This document shows positions 46,992 to 57,588 of a stretch of 64,000 nt of DNA, piece after piece; positions within the stretch are counted from its first letter, which is position 1; every line of letters starts with the position of its first letter. Origin of the DNA: Labilithrix sp. (GTDB lineage: Bacteria; Myxococcota_A; Polyangia; Polyangiales; Polyangiaceae); NCBI GenBank assembly GCA_019637225.1, contig JAHBWC010000007.1, forward strand, positions 99,815 to 163,814. The letters run 5' to 3'. The translations under genes and the position numbers were made by a program. Below the pieces are notes generated by a model. That model did not search any database. It worked only from the letters and a program-made list of their open reading frames with translations, and was not told the DNA's origin.

Positions 46992-48077
46992 TCACGTGAG
47001 GTCCTGCACGTTCGTGACGTGCCGGCGGATCGTCGAGAGGAGCGAGCCTCCCGCGTCCGGCCACACCACGCCGCGCTCCTCGAGATCGCGCACCGTGTCG
47101 ACGAGCGTCTCGACGGGATCGCGCGGCGTCCAGCCGAGCTCGCTCTCCGCGAGCGAGGCGTCGAGGTACCAGTAGAAGTGCCCCATATCGACGCTGATCG
47201 GGTCGACCGCGACGGGGATGCCGAGCCGCGTGGAGAGGCGCTCGAGCAACTCTGCGCCGGTGCGCGCGATCTCGCGTCCCTGGCGCGGCATCGGCAGGAC
47301 CGGGCCACGCACGCCCGACACGCGCTCGAGCCGCGCGAAGAACTCCTTGACGGTGAGGTTGCACGCGCCGACGAGGTAGCGGCGGCCGCCGACCCCGCGC
47401 TCCATCGCGAGGAGCATCGCGCTCGCGGCGTCGCGCGCGTCGACGTAGGAGAGGCCGCCCGGCGGGATCGCCGGGATCTTCCGCTCGAGGAAGAGGCGCA
47501 CGTCCTCGGTGGAGGAGCCGTTCACGTCGCCGGGCCCGAGGAGGAGCGTCGGGTTCACACTGACGACCTCGAGCAGGGCGCCGCTGCCGTCGGTGAGCGG
47601 CGCGCCGTGGCGCTCGAGGGCGACCTTCTCGGCGAAGAGCTTCGAGCGGTAGTACGGCCAGCGGTTGAGGAGACCGATCGGCGTGTCGTCCTCTTCGGTC
47701 GCGACGCGATCGGGATCGTCGCTCACGGCGATCGTCCCGCTCGTCGACGCGATGACGACGCGGCGGACGCCGCGCGCGATGCACGCCGCGGTGACGTTCT
47801 TCGTCCCGTCGACGTGGAGCTTGTAGAGCGCCTCGGCGTCCTCGGGCTTGCGCGAGACCTTGCCGGCGCAATGAAAGACCCCCTCGCAGCCGGCGAGCGC
47901 GTTCTCGACGCTCGCCTGGTCGAGGACGTCGCCCTCGATCTGCGTGACCTCGCCGCGGAGGTCGTTGCCCTTCTTCCGAACGAGCGCGCTGACGGTGTGC
48001 CCTCCGTCCAGCAGCGCGCGGACGAGGTGCCTTCCGAGGAACCCGGTGGCTCCGGTGACGAGGTATTTCGAGCTCAC
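46992..48077 (-). CDS. NAD(P)-dependent sugar epimerase/dihydroflavonol reductase-like (extended SDR)
   Basis: A 361-residue extended SDR. The Rossmann motif VTGATGFLGRHLVRAL is at residues 6-21, DVLDQASVENAL contacts the cofactor, and the catalytic Y-x3-K is YYRSK near residue 140 with Ser in VVIASTSGTIAVS. The sequence resembles hopanoid-associated HpnA-type and dihydroflavonol 4-reductase-like epimerases. GTG start is preceded by TACGGA with a six-base gap. It is followed by the lipid kinase gene. Substrate unknown. Confidence 0.85.
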   Translation of the reverse strand: MSSKYLVTGATGFLGRHLVRALLDGGHTVSALVRKKGNDLRGEVTQIEGDVLDQASVENALAGCEGVFHCAGKVSRKPEDAEALYKLHVDGTKNVTAACIARGVRRVVIASTSGTIAVSDDPDRVATEEDDTPIGLLNRWPYYRSKLFAEKVALERHGAPLTDGSGALLEVVSVNPTLLLGPGDVNGSSTEDVRLFLERKIPAIPPGGLSYVDARDAASAMLLAMERGVGGRRYLVGACNLTVKEFFARLERVSGVRGPVLPMPRQGREIARTGAELLERLSTRLGIPVAVDPISVDMGHFYWYLDASLAESELGWTPRDPVETLVDTVRDLEERGVVWPDAGGSLLSTIRRHVTNVQDLT

Positions 48078-48293
48078 GGTTCATCCGTAGTCGCGCGGGC
48101 GCTCGCCTACAAGGGCGCCGAGCGGACGGCCCGGCTTCCTCGACCGGCCCCCCCGGCCCCCGCGCGCGGCGGGCCGCCTTTCAGGGCGTGACCTGCCACG
48201 ATGGCCCACCTTCCGGGCCGCGGAGTCGAAACGTCGCCTCCTGAGTGATCATCGGGCGCGGGCCGTGGCGATTGCCCAGCTGGGAGGAGGAGC

Positions 48294-48349
48294 GAACGGC
48301 GGCCGGACGACGGGGGAGGCGCGCGCCCACTCCTGGTTCCATCCTTCGG
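48294..48349 (+). repeat. Left copy of a 55-base direct repeat
   Basis: GAACGGCGGCCGGACGAC starts a segment that is nearly repeated at 49291-49345 in the same orientation, flanking the transposase remnant. Both copies continue with GGAGGC, GCGCCCA and CTTCGG. Confidence 0.7.
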
Positions 48350-48353
48350 GCTG

Positions 48354-49240
48354 CACGTTCGCTCGATCGAGGCGGCGCCCCCGGGTCTCAAGACGCGTGG
48401 AACGAGCAAGAGCGCGGTGAGTCGTCGCTTCGTCGCGGCGACGCGAGAGAAGCTTGAAGAGCTGATGAGCCGCGACATCGGTGACCTCAAGCTCTGCGCG
48501 ATCACGCTCGACGGGATCCACGTCGACGAGCACCTGGTGTTGGTCGCGCTCGGCATCGACGAGAACGCGGACAAGCACATTCTCGGCCTCTACGAGGGCG
48601 CATCGGAGAACACGACGGTGTGCACGGGTCTGCTCTCCGATCTCGAGGCGCGTGGCCTCCACACCGATCGCGCGATGCTCTTCGTCATCGACGGGAGCAA
48701 GGCGCTCGCGAAGGCGATCCGCGCGAAGTTTGGAACACGTGCCCTCATTCAGCGCTGCCAGGTCCACAAGAAGCGCAACGTCGAGGACCTCTCCCCGAAG
48801 AGATGAAGCGCAAAGCCGGTCGCACGATCTCCGCCGCGTATCAAAGCGGCAATGCGGCGCGCGCGAAGCGGATGCTCGAGGGCCTCGCGCGTCAGCTCGA
48901 ACGCAAGCATCCCTCGGCGTCAGCGTCTCTCCGCGAAGGCCTTGACGACACGCTCACCGTGAATGCGTTTTGACCTCCAGGCGCAGCTTGCTCGGACCCT
49001 GTCGACGACGAATCCGATCGCGTTCGTCAACGGTCGCATCCTGAAGACGACGCACAACGTTGCTCGCTGGGATGGAGGAGAGATGGTCCTTCGCTGGCTC
49101 GCCGTTGCTCTCATCGAAGCGTCGAAGACGTTCCGCAAGCTGCGCGGGTACAAGGCATGCCGAAGCTCGTTGCCGCCCTTCGCGCTCACGACGCGAAGCT
49201 CATCCCGACGCTCGTTGACGCGAAGGAGAAGGCCGCGTAG
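48354..49240 (+). pseudogene. IS256-family transposase, frameshifted and 5'-truncated
   Basis: The remnant reads, in three frames, the middle and C-terminal parts of an IS256/mutator-type transposase. Frame one (48354-48806) has GTSKSAVSRRFVAAT, LDGIHVDEHLVLVALGID (first catalytic Asp) and VIDGSKALAKAIRAKFG (second Asp), then stops at 48806. A second frame (to 48973) continues MKRKAGRTISAAYQSGN, and a third (48963-49274) QLARTLSTTNPIAFVNGR and DGGEMVLRWLAVALIEASK, with one more missing base near 49155. At least three frameshifts and the missing N terminus show it is dead. Base composition is less GC-rich than the flanks. Confidence 0.85.
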
Positions 49241-49749
49241 TTGCCAATTCGCCGCCAACCGAAATTCAGCATAGTTAGGGACGAAGCCCCGAACGGCGGC
49301 CGGACGACATTGGAGGCAAGCGCCCAGTCCTGTTTCCACTCTTCGGCCGCTTCACGCCGGGCGGGAGAAGGTGCTGACAATGCGAAGACTGGGCAAGCAT
49401 CGTGCTGGGTTGGGCCCGATTTCGCTTGGTGCCGCGGTTGCGGCTTGCGGTGCGACGTCGGATCCCTGGAACGGAGACGTCACGCCGCAGGGATTGTCGT
49501 CTCGGCCGCTCATTGTCTCAGGGGAAGTTGCGCCGTCCTTCGTTGAGCACGCTTCGCTCGACTTTGTCGATTTTGTCTGCCAACATCGGACAGGGAACTT
49601 CAAGCAACTTCAAGACGGGCACGTTCAGCGAAGGCCCTTTTGAAGCATCGCCCGATCCCCTGACCCTCGACCTCAGCACTCGTGGTGCAGGGCCTCGAGG
49701 GCCGGAGCCACTCGAAGGTGATCGGGGGCTCGCTGGGAGCGGTGTTCTG
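49241..49749. other. Intergenic region after the IS remnant
   Basis: The 509 bases hold the right 55-base direct repeat at 49291-49345 and AT-richer sequence around 49500-49640 without a recognisable gene. Short frames exist but do not resemble proteins known to me. Near 49600 CAACTTCAAG follows ACTTCAAG as a small direct repeat. The stretch is probably IS-derived or decayed DNA. Confidence 0.5.
49291..49345 (+). repeat. Right copy of the 55-base direct repeat
   Basis: Opens with GAACGGCGGCCGGACGAC as at 48294. Its orientation is the same as the left copy, so it is not a terminal inverted repeat. Confidence 0.7.
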
Positions 49750-51216
49750 ATGCGGCTGGTGTGGTTGGCGGGCGTGGCGCTGAGTTTCGTGGGGGCGGCT
49801 TCCGTCGCGCTGGCGAGCTGCGCGGAGACGGCGCCCGCCGGTCGCGACGAGGCCGATGCTGGCGTCGACGCCCCGCGGAAGGACAGCGGCCCGTGGAGCT
49901 CGGAGGACGATGCCGGGGACCCGGTGGATGCTGGGGATGCTGGACCGTTGGACGACCCTGGCATCTTCGTGGGCAAGTGGCATGCGCTCCCCGGTGCGCC
50001 GAGCTTCTGCGACGTTCGCGTGTCGGACGAGCCGGAGAAGCTCGCGTCGAAGTGGCTGCCTTGCCCGTCCGGCCGTGCCGGGTGCCGCAAGCTCGATACG
50101 AGCTGGACCAAACATCCGCCCGGCGCGCCCGGATGGCTCGTCGACGTCTCGAAGGGGCCTGAGCCGACGCGGATCGTGAACGGGAAGGCCTACTTCATGA
50201 TCCGTCGCTTCTGGAACTCGGAGCAATGGGTGCTCGGAAACCAGATCGGGTACATGTACTTGCTCGAGCCGCTCGACGAGCCCCCCGTTCTTGCCATCGC
50301 GAGCGGCCCGATTGCCTTGATCGACAACGAACCGCGCTACTGCCACGGCGAAGTCGGTTACGGTGATTACGGGGTATCCTATGACCTGGGGACCCGGGAT
50401 CCCCGACAGACCGCGACGCAGAACAATGGCTCGGATACGGTCGTACTCGGCTGGGCCCCATGGGGAAGCCTGAGCACGTTCACGACGAAGACCGTCAACG
50501 TCAAGGATTTCGGGCTCGGGTCCAAGATCGGCTATTTTCTCGAGCCGGCGCTCGGCGAAAATAGCATTTGGTTCTCGACCCGCGCACCGCGCAGCGTCGG
50601 GATCTTCGAGCTCGCACCGCAAGCGGCGCGCCTCCTGAGCGGTAATCTGTCGTCGGAATACCCGACGCCGGCTCCTGGTGGAGCGTTCGTCTTCGAGACG
50701 GGCGGCGTATTCGCGATCGCGTTCGCGAAAGACGACGGGACGTACACGCGTGTCGTGACACCGACGAGCCCGCAGGTGGTCACGTGGAAGGCGCTCGACC
50801 GGTCCAACGGCGACGCGCTCGTCTGGGTCGAGAGCGACACCGGCCTCGGCTACCAGAACGCGACGCTCTGGACGGCTCCCTTCGCGACGTCGGAGGCGTC
50901 GCTCGTGCGTCGCAGGGTGGGCAAGCTCGAGGACAGCACGTCCAGCGGCGGCGGCGGCGGCATCGCGAACAAGGGCGTCTTCTTGAGCATGAGCGGCCGG
51001 AACGAGGCGACGATCACGCGCCTCTCCGACGGAGCGCACTGGAAGGTCGTCGGCGAGCCAGGCGAGCGGTTCACGGCGCCCGTTTGGGTGGACGACCAGG
51101 AGGCGATCCTGCAGATCGCACCGGACCCCAACGGCGTCCGCAATGACGACACCTACGGCATCGTCCGCATCGCGCGGAGTACGCTGGGTCCGCCGATCAC
51201 CCTGCCGACGCCGTGA
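49750..51216 (+). CDS. Predicted lipoprotein, WD-like or bladed
   Basis: A 488-residue protein with a lipoprotein-like signal (MRLVWLAGVALSFVGAASVA, lipobox Cys near 23) and an acidic Asp/Ala-rich linker (residues 30-70). The mature part is beta-rich, with repeated strand-turn patterns such as GVFAIAFAKDDGTYTRVV and IANKGVFLSMSGRNEATITR, which look like a propeller but match no named family I know. Start ATG is chosen at the signal peptide. GTGA overlap with the next gene (51213) suggests translational coupling. Confidence 0.7.
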   Translation: MRLVWLAGVALSFVGAASVALASCAETAPAGRDEADAGVDAPRKDSGPWSSEDDAGDPVDAGDAGPLDDPGIFVGKWHALPGAPSFCDVRVSDEPEKLASKWLPCPSGRAGCRKLDTSWTKHPPGAPGWLVDVSKGPEPTRIVNGKAYFMIRRFWNSEQWVLGNQIGYMYLLEPLDEPPVLAIASGPIALIDNEPRYCHGEVGYGDYGVSYDLGTRDPRQTATQNNGSDTVVLGWAPWGSLSTFTTKTVNVKDFGLGSKIGYFLEPALGENSIWFSTRAPRSVGIFELAPQAARLLSGNLSSEYPTPAPGGAFVFETGGVFAIAFAKDDGTYTRVVTPTSPQVVTWKALDRSNGDALVWVESDTGLGYQNATLWTAPFATSEASLVRRRVGKLEDSTSSGGGGGIANKGVFLSMSGRNEATITRLSDGAHWKVVGEPGERFTAPVWVDDQEAILQIAPDPNGVRNDDTYGIVRIARSTLGPPITLPTP

Positions 51217-51863
51217 GCCGCCTCGACTTCGTCACGAGCGAGATCGGCGTTCCTGGCGCGCCGATCGCCTCGATCGCCTCGATCGCGACCTACCGTGCGC
51301 TCGTCATGCTCGTGGTCGTCCTGCTCGCGCTCTTCGAGGGGGGATGCCTCTTCAGCGGAGGCGTGGGCGTGACGGCGGCGGTCACGAAGCAAGAGTTCGC
51401 GGTCGGGCCGACGCTCGACGTCACGTCGCAGGCCTACACGGATCGCGCCCCCGTACGCATTCCGAACTCGGAGGTCGCCGCTGGACCGCGTCTCGAGCTC
51501 GGCGGGCTCTTTCCCGTTGCACGCTTCGACGCTCGCGAGTCGAAGACGCCCGCGCTCGTCATTGCCGCGGGAGCCAACGTCGCCCCCACGACCCTGTCCA
51601 CTGTCTCCGCGGGATTTTCGTACCGAGTGTCCCCCTGGGCCACCGGCGAGATCCCGTCTCGCGCGGGCGCCTTCTTGGGCGGCGGCGGAGCGCAAGGTTT
51701 CGGTACTGCCAACTCCCTAGGGAGCAACGTTCTCCCCGCGGTGTTCGTCGACGTGCGCCTGACGGCTCCGCTCTTCGAACGTGGTCACGGGTTCGGTTGG
51801 GAGCTCGCGGCGACGGCCGGCGTGCGTGGTTACGGGAGGTGGGGGGAGTCCGTCAACCCGTAG
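51213..51863 (+). CDS. Predicted envelope protein coupled to the upstream lipoprotein
   Basis: A 216-residue protein with an uncleaved-looking N-terminal region and a late hydrophobic segment with lipobox (ALVMLVVVLLALFEGGC, Cys near 46). The rest is Gly/Ala-rich and strand-like (AAGPRLELGGLFPVARFDAR, ALVIAAGANVAPTTLSTVSA, VFVDVRLTAPLFERGHGFGW), suggesting a beta barrel or outer-membrane-associated protein. The GTG start overlaps the upstream stop by four bases. The long lead before the lipobox makes a later start possible: GTG codons exist near it. Function unknown. Confidence 0.55.
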   Translation: MSRLDFVTSEIGVPGAPIASIASIATYRALVMLVVVLLALFEGGCLFSGGVGVTAAVTKQEFAVGPTLDVTSQAYTDRAPVRIPNSEVAAGPRLELGGLFPVARFDARESKTPALVIAAGANVAPTTLSTVSAGFSYRVSPWATGEIPSRAGAFLGGGGAQGFGTANSLGSNVLPAVFVDVRLTAPLFERGHGFGWELAATAGVRGYGRWGESVNP

Positions 51864-51883
51864 ACGCCCGCAGGCCCGCGCTC

Positions 51884-53521
51884 TCACGGCGTGACGACGA
51901 CCCGTTGCCAGTCGAGGTGGGCGTACTCGCGGGAGTCGGGGTGCGTGTAGATGGCCGTCTTTCCGAGGGTGAACTCGTCGTTGATCGGCGTCCCGCGGTA
52001 GCCCGTCTGGAACGCGCGCGAGGCGAGGAAGCTGAGCACCGGATCGTGCGTTCGGGTGTCGGTCGCGAGGCCGAGCGCGAAGGCGTGGCTCCGGCACGAG
52101 ACGACGAGGTCTGGCTGCTTGCCGAGCGTGTACGCCGGATCGAGCTTGCCGTGGCCGACCATCGCGCCCTTGAACGGCGTGAGGCGCGCGATGTGCTTGT
52201 CGCTCTTGCCGAGGATGTCGATGGCCTCGAGGCGCGTGAAGTACGGGACGATGCCTGCGGTGATCACGGCCACGCGGCTGTCGGGCCGCGCGTTCTTCTT
52301 GATCAGCATCGCGACGTGGATCTGGTCGAGTGGGTCGCCGTTCGTGTCGAGGAAGACCAGCCGGTCGCGCGGGCGGACGAGCGGGAAGCTCACGATGAAG
52401 AGCACCGCGCTCCAAGCGATCTGCCCGAGCGCGCCGCGGCCGAGCGTGACGACGCCTGCGACCGCGAACACGAAGACGAGCGGCATCACGTGCGCGAAGA
52501 AGCGGTACCAGACGAACATGTCGCCGCCGACGAGCACGACCCAGCCGAGCGTCGGCAGGACGGCGCCTATCGGGATGAGCCCGCGGCGATCCGTCCGGAG
52601 GACCGCGAGCGACGAGCCCGCGGCGATCGCCAGCACGACCGCGTAGTGCAGGAGGAAGTTCCGCGCGTAGGTCGCGCCGCGCTTGTAAGGCTCCTCGAGC
52701 CCGGACACCTTCAGGTAGTACGTGTTGGGCAGCCAGTCGCCGTAATACGCGTGACGGAAGAAGAAGTGCAGGGCCGTCGGGATCGCGGCCGCCGCGAGGT
52801 AGACGAGCGTTTTCTTCGAGCTCTTCGCGAGGGCCAGCGCGACGAGCGCGTTGCCCGCGAAGACGTAGACGCCGTCGCCGCGCGTGAGCGGGATGAGCGC
52901 GAGCGCGCCGAACATCACCACGTCGTGCCGGTCCTGGGCGAGGCGGTAGAAGAAGACGACGTTCAAGAGCGCGAGCAGCGCCACCTCGAAGCCCCAGACC
53001 GACCACAAGAGCACGTCGGTGCACGTCACCATCACGACGAGGAGGAGCGGCGTGACGAGGAGCGACCGCGGCGCGAACAGCCGGAGGAGCCGGATGGAGA
53101 GCCATAGCGTCGCGCCGGTGAAGACGAAGTTCACTCCCTTCACGAGCAGCGCGATGTTCGCGTCGGAGTGCGGGAGGAGGTGGACGCCGGCCATCACGAC
53201 GGTCCACAGGAAGTTCGTATAGCCCTCGACGCGCTCTCCGGGGTTCCACACGAGGCCCTGACCCTCGGCGAGGTTCCGGGCGTAGCGCATGGAGATCATC
53301 ATGTCGTCGTCGAGCAGGTAGTAGCGCGTCCCGTCGATCACGCGGCTCGCGAGCAAGCTGTTTTTCCAGAAGAGCCAGCCGAGGGCGACGAGCGCCATCG
53401 CGAAGAACGCGAGGTCCCAGCTCCGGATCGACGAGCCCGCCCGCGCCGCTGCGCCGCGCGCGCGCGCCGGCGGACGCGCCGAGTGCCCGACGCGCGAGCT
53501 CGTGTCGGGACGGGCGACCAT
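51884..53521 (-). CDS. GT-C family membrane glycosyltransferase
   Basis: A 545-residue integral membrane protein, likely a GT-C glycosyltransferase using lipid-linked sugar donors. The first loop carries RYYLLDDDMMISMRYARNLA, then GQGLVWNPGERVEGYTNFLW, the signature of the arabinofuranosyltransferase-like (AftB/LA_3751-type) family. Roughly ten hydrophobic segments follow, then a soluble C-terminal domain (from about residue 385: DRLVFLDTNGDPLDQIHVAM). Probably modifies a surface polysaccharide or glycolipid. TAGGAT ends eight bases before the ATG, and a shared palindrome separates it from the divergent kinase gene. Confidence 0.8.
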   Translation of the reverse strand: MVARPDTSSRVGHSARPPARARGAAARAGSSIRSWDLAFFAMALVALGWLFWKNSLLASRVIDGTRYYLLDDDMMISMRYARNLAEGQGLVWNPGERVEGYTNFLWTVVMAGVHLLPHSDANIALLVKGVNFVFTGATLWLSIRLLRLFAPRSLLVTPLLLVVMVTCTDVLLWSVWGFEVALLALLNVVFFYRLAQDRHDVVMFGALALIPLTRGDGVYVFAGNALVALALAKSSKKTLVYLAAAAIPTALHFFFRHAYYGDWLPNTYYLKVSGLEEPYKRGATYARNFLLHYAVVLAIAAGSSLAVLRTDRRGLIPIGAVLPTLGWVVLVGGDMFVWYRFFAHVMPLVFVFAVAGVVTLGRGALGQIAWSAVLFIVSFPLVRPRDRLVFLDTNGDPLDQIHVAMLIKKNARPDSRVAVITAGIVPYFTRLEAIDILGKSDKHIARLTPFKGAMVGHGKLDPAYTLGKQPDLVVSCRSHAFALGLATDTRTHDPVLSFLASRAFQTGYRGTPINDEFTLGKTAIYTHPDSREYAHLDWQRVVVTP

Positions 53522-53533
53522 CGCCCCGCATCC

Positions 53534-53552
53534 TACGTGACCGCGTCACGTA
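53534..53552. promoter_or_regulatory. Perfect dyad between two divergent promoters
   Basis: TACGTGAC and GTCACGTA pair around CGC. The dyad lies between and touches the -10-like TAGGAT of the minus-strand glycosyltransferase gene (53535-53530), and is just upstream of TATCCT (53562-53567) of the kinase gene. A regulator bound here could act on both. Confidence 0.5.
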
Positions 53553-53575
53553 ATCATCCGCTATCCTGTCGACCG

Positions 53576-55033
53576 ATGCTCGGCTCCCTGTCGGTCGCGG
53601 GCTCCGAGCGCCCCGCGCGCTACGAGCTCCTCGGCGAGCTCGCGTCCGGCGGAATGGCCACGGTCTACCTCGGCCGCCGGCGGAGCGGCGCGGGAGCCCG
53701 GCTCGTCGCCGTGAAGAGCATCCGTCAGGAGCTCGCCGCCGACGACGCGTTCGCGGCGATGTTCCTCGACGAGGCGACGCTCACCGCGAAGATCAAGCAC
53801 CCGAACGTCGTCGCGACCCTCGACGTCGTCTCGGCCGAGGGCAAGCTCCTCATCGTGATGGAGTACGTCGAGGGCCTCTCGCTCGCGAAGCTCCTCGAGC
53901 TCGCCTGGGGCCGGAAGGCGAGCGTCCCTCCGGCCGTGGCGGTTCGCGTCCTCACCGACGTCCTCCGCGGGCTGCACGCCGCGCACGAGCTCGTCGACGA
54001 GCGCGGCAGGGCGCTCTCGGTCGTTCATCGCGACGTCTCCCCGCAGAACGTGATGATCGGCCTCGACGGCGTCGCGCGCATCCTGGACTTCGGCGTCGCC
54101 AAGGCGGCCAGTCAGCGGCACGTCACCGAGCGCGGAGAGATCAAGGGCAAGCTCTCGTACATGCCGCCGGAGCAGCAGCTCGGCGAGGCGGTCGACCGTC
54201 GCTCCGACGTCTACGCGGCCGGCGTCGTGCTCTGGGAGCTGCTCGTCGGCCGCCGCCTGTTCACTGCGCGCGACGACGACGAGCTCGCGCGCCTCGTCTT
54301 CGAGGGCCGCGTCGATCCGCCGAGCCTCGCCTCGGGGCAGCGCGTGCCGGCCGCGCTCGACCACGTCGTGCTCCGGGCGCTCGCGCACCGGCGCGAGGAT
54401 CGATGGTGGTCCGCCGAGCAGATGGCGAACGAGCTCCGCGACGCGCTCGAGCCCGCGCCTCGTGGCGACGTCGTCGCGACGCTCAAGGGGATCGCGCGCG
54501 ACGAGCTCGCGGCGCGCGCGCGGCACGTGAGCGAGCTCGACAGCCCGCGGGCGGCGAAGCTCGAGCGCGAAGCCCAGACGGTGCTCGACGTCCTCACCGC
54601 GCGGGGCGCGGACGCCGTCCCCGAGCCGTCGCCGTTCGCTCCGTCGCCTGGCGCGCTCATGGCGCCGGCCGGCGACGCTCCGGTCACGAGGGTCGAGTCG
54701 CCCGCGGCGCGGGACGTCGCCAGGGCGGCGGAGTCGAGGGCCTCGCGCCGCGCCGAGCGGCGCGCCAAGCGACGGCGCCGGCAGATCCTCGTCCTCGCGG
54801 CGATCGGGCTTCTCGTCGTGCTGCTCATGATCGTCGCCCTCGTGCTCGGCTGGAAGGCGCGCGAGGCGGAGGTCGGAAGCCCAGCCGTGAGGGACGTGGG
54901 CGGTACCCACGCCGACGTCCACGCTCGCACACGCGGGCCCTCGGCCCGTCGCAGCGATGACCGTAAAAACCGCGGCACCAGGGCCGTCGTGGCCCGGATC
55001 GCCGCCGATCCGGCGGCCGCCCGGCGAAAATGA
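53576..55033 (+). CDS. Ser/Thr protein kinase with single C-terminal membrane helix
   Basis: A 485-residue kinase. The kinase domain is at residues 14-285 with GELASGGMATVYLG, VAVKSI, HRDVSPQN near 150, DFGVAK near 171 and GKLSYMPPEQ. HRDVSPQN is a variant of HRDLKPEN that is common in myxobacterial kinases and keeps the catalytic Asp and Asn. A Pro/Ala linker and a basic stretch (SRRAERRAKRRRRQ) lead to a transmembrane helix at about 405-425, then a 60-residue periplasmic tail. ATG is eight bases after TATCCT. The next kinase gene follows after 72 bases. Confidence 0.9.
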   Translation: MLGSLSVAGSERPARYELLGELASGGMATVYLGRRRSGAGARLVAVKSIRQELAADDAFAAMFLDEATLTAKIKHPNVVATLDVVSAEGKLLIVMEYVEGLSLAKLLELAWGRKASVPPAVAVRVLTDVLRGLHAAHELVDERGRALSVVHRDVSPQNVMIGLDGVARILDFGVAKAASQRHVTERGEIKGKLSYMPPEQQLGEAVDRRSDVYAAGVVLWELLVGRRLFTARDDDELARLVFEGRVDPPSLASGQRVPAALDHVVLRALAHRREDRWWSAEQMANELRDALEPAPRGDVVATLKGIARDELAARARHVSELDSPRAAKLEREAQTVLDVLTARGADAVPEPSPFAPSPGALMAPAGDAPVTRVESPAARDVARAAESRASRRAERRAKRRRRQILVLAAIGLLVVLLMIVALVLGWKAREAEVGSPAVRDVGGTHADVHARTRGPSARRSDDRKNRGTRAVVARIAADPAAARRK

Positions 55034-55092
55034 GACAGGTTCGGGTCGCGGATCCGGGGCCTTCGGATCGACGGGATCGGGCGAGAGCGGCG

Positions 55093-55098
55093 TATAAT
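55093..55098 (+). promoter_or_regulatory. Consensus -10 box TATAAT seven bases before the ATG
   Basis: TATAAT is a perfect sigma-70-type -10 box. Its end is seven bases from the ATG at 55106, so the first base of the message would be at or next to the start codon. No good -35 box is seen 17 bases upstream. Confidence 0.6.
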
Positions 55099-55105
55099 CA
55101 GCGGT

Positions 55106-56567
<1,462 letters not shown>

Positions 56568-56581
<14 letters not shown>

Positions 56582-57563
56582 CGTGCGAACGTTCCGGCTC
56601 GTCGCGTCGGCGCTCGCGCTCGGGTGGATCCTGACGACGGGCTCGGCCGCCGCCGAGCCCACGCCGCCCGAGCGTGAGGCTGCGCGGACGCTCCTCCTGT
56701 CGGGGCGGGAGAAGAGGAAGAACGGGCAGCTCATGGGCGCGCTCGAGGACTTCGAGCGGGCGCACGCGATCATGCGGGTCCCGACGACCGGGCTCGATCT
56801 CGGCAAGACGCAGCAGGAGCTCGGCCTCCTCGTCGAGGCGCGGACGACGTTCCTCGAAGCCGCGCGTCATCCGGTGAAGGCGAACGAGTCGCGCGCGTTC
56901 AAGCGCGCGCGCAAGGAGGCGAAGCAGCTCGCCGACGAGATCGCCCCGAAGCTCGCGACGCTCACCATCTCCGTCTCGACCGCGGCGCGGGTGAAGCTCG
57001 ACGACGCCGACATCTCGTCGTCGAGCATCAACGTGCCGCTCAAGGTGAACCCGGGCAAGCACGAGATCGTCGCGACGCTCGCCGACGACGAGAAGCGCGA
57101 GACGATCGACGTGAAGGAGGGCGAGACGAAGACCGTCGAGCTCACGCTCGCCGGCGCGCCGCCTCCGCCGCCCGGCACGGGGAAGCCGCCGCCCGGCTCG
57201 GACGAACCGGCGAGAGAGACGAGCACGAGCTCGCTCGTGTGGATCGGCGGCGGCGTCGCCGCGGCCGGTCTCGCGGTCGGCGCCGTCACGGGTCTCATGG
57301 CCTTCGGCATCCACGGCGACGTCGCCGCGCGTTGCGAGGGCGGCACACGCTGCCCGACGGACACGCACGCCGACATCGATCGCGGCGAGACGCTCGGGAC
57401 GGTCTCGACGGTGGGCTTCGTCGTCGCGGGCGTCGGCGCGGCCGTCCTCGTCTACGGGCTCCTCAACCCCCAGGCGAGCGCCGCGAAGCCCGACGCGGCG
57501 TCGGCGTCGGCGAGCCGACCGCGGTGGATCGCGGGCCCGTTCGGCGTCGCCGGCACGTTCTGA
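56568..57563 (+). CDS. TPR/PEGA-like exported protein
   Basis: A 331-residue protein with a signal peptide (RTFRLVASALALGWILTTGS, cleavage after AAAE-like motif near 29). Residues 32-125 are helical and TPR-like (ARTLLLSGREKRKNGQLMGA, EARTTFLEAARHPVKA). Residues 130-200 form a beta-sandwich of PEGA type (KLATLTISVSTAARVKLDDA, INVPLKVNPGKHEIVA). Two hydrophobic C-terminal segments follow (LVWIGGGVAAAGLAVG and VGFVVAGVGAAVLVYGL). The architecture recalls other myxobacterial proteins encoded beside Ser/Thr kinases. ATG overlaps the end of the kinase gene. Confidence 0.78.
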
Positions 57564-57588
57564 GCGTCCGCGCGCGCCGGGGGCGCGG

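Noticed and set aside
48294..49345. 55-base direct repeats as CRISPR or attachment sites.
   Set aside because: Only two copies, about 1 kb apart, flanking a transposase remnant. No integrase or tRNA is near.
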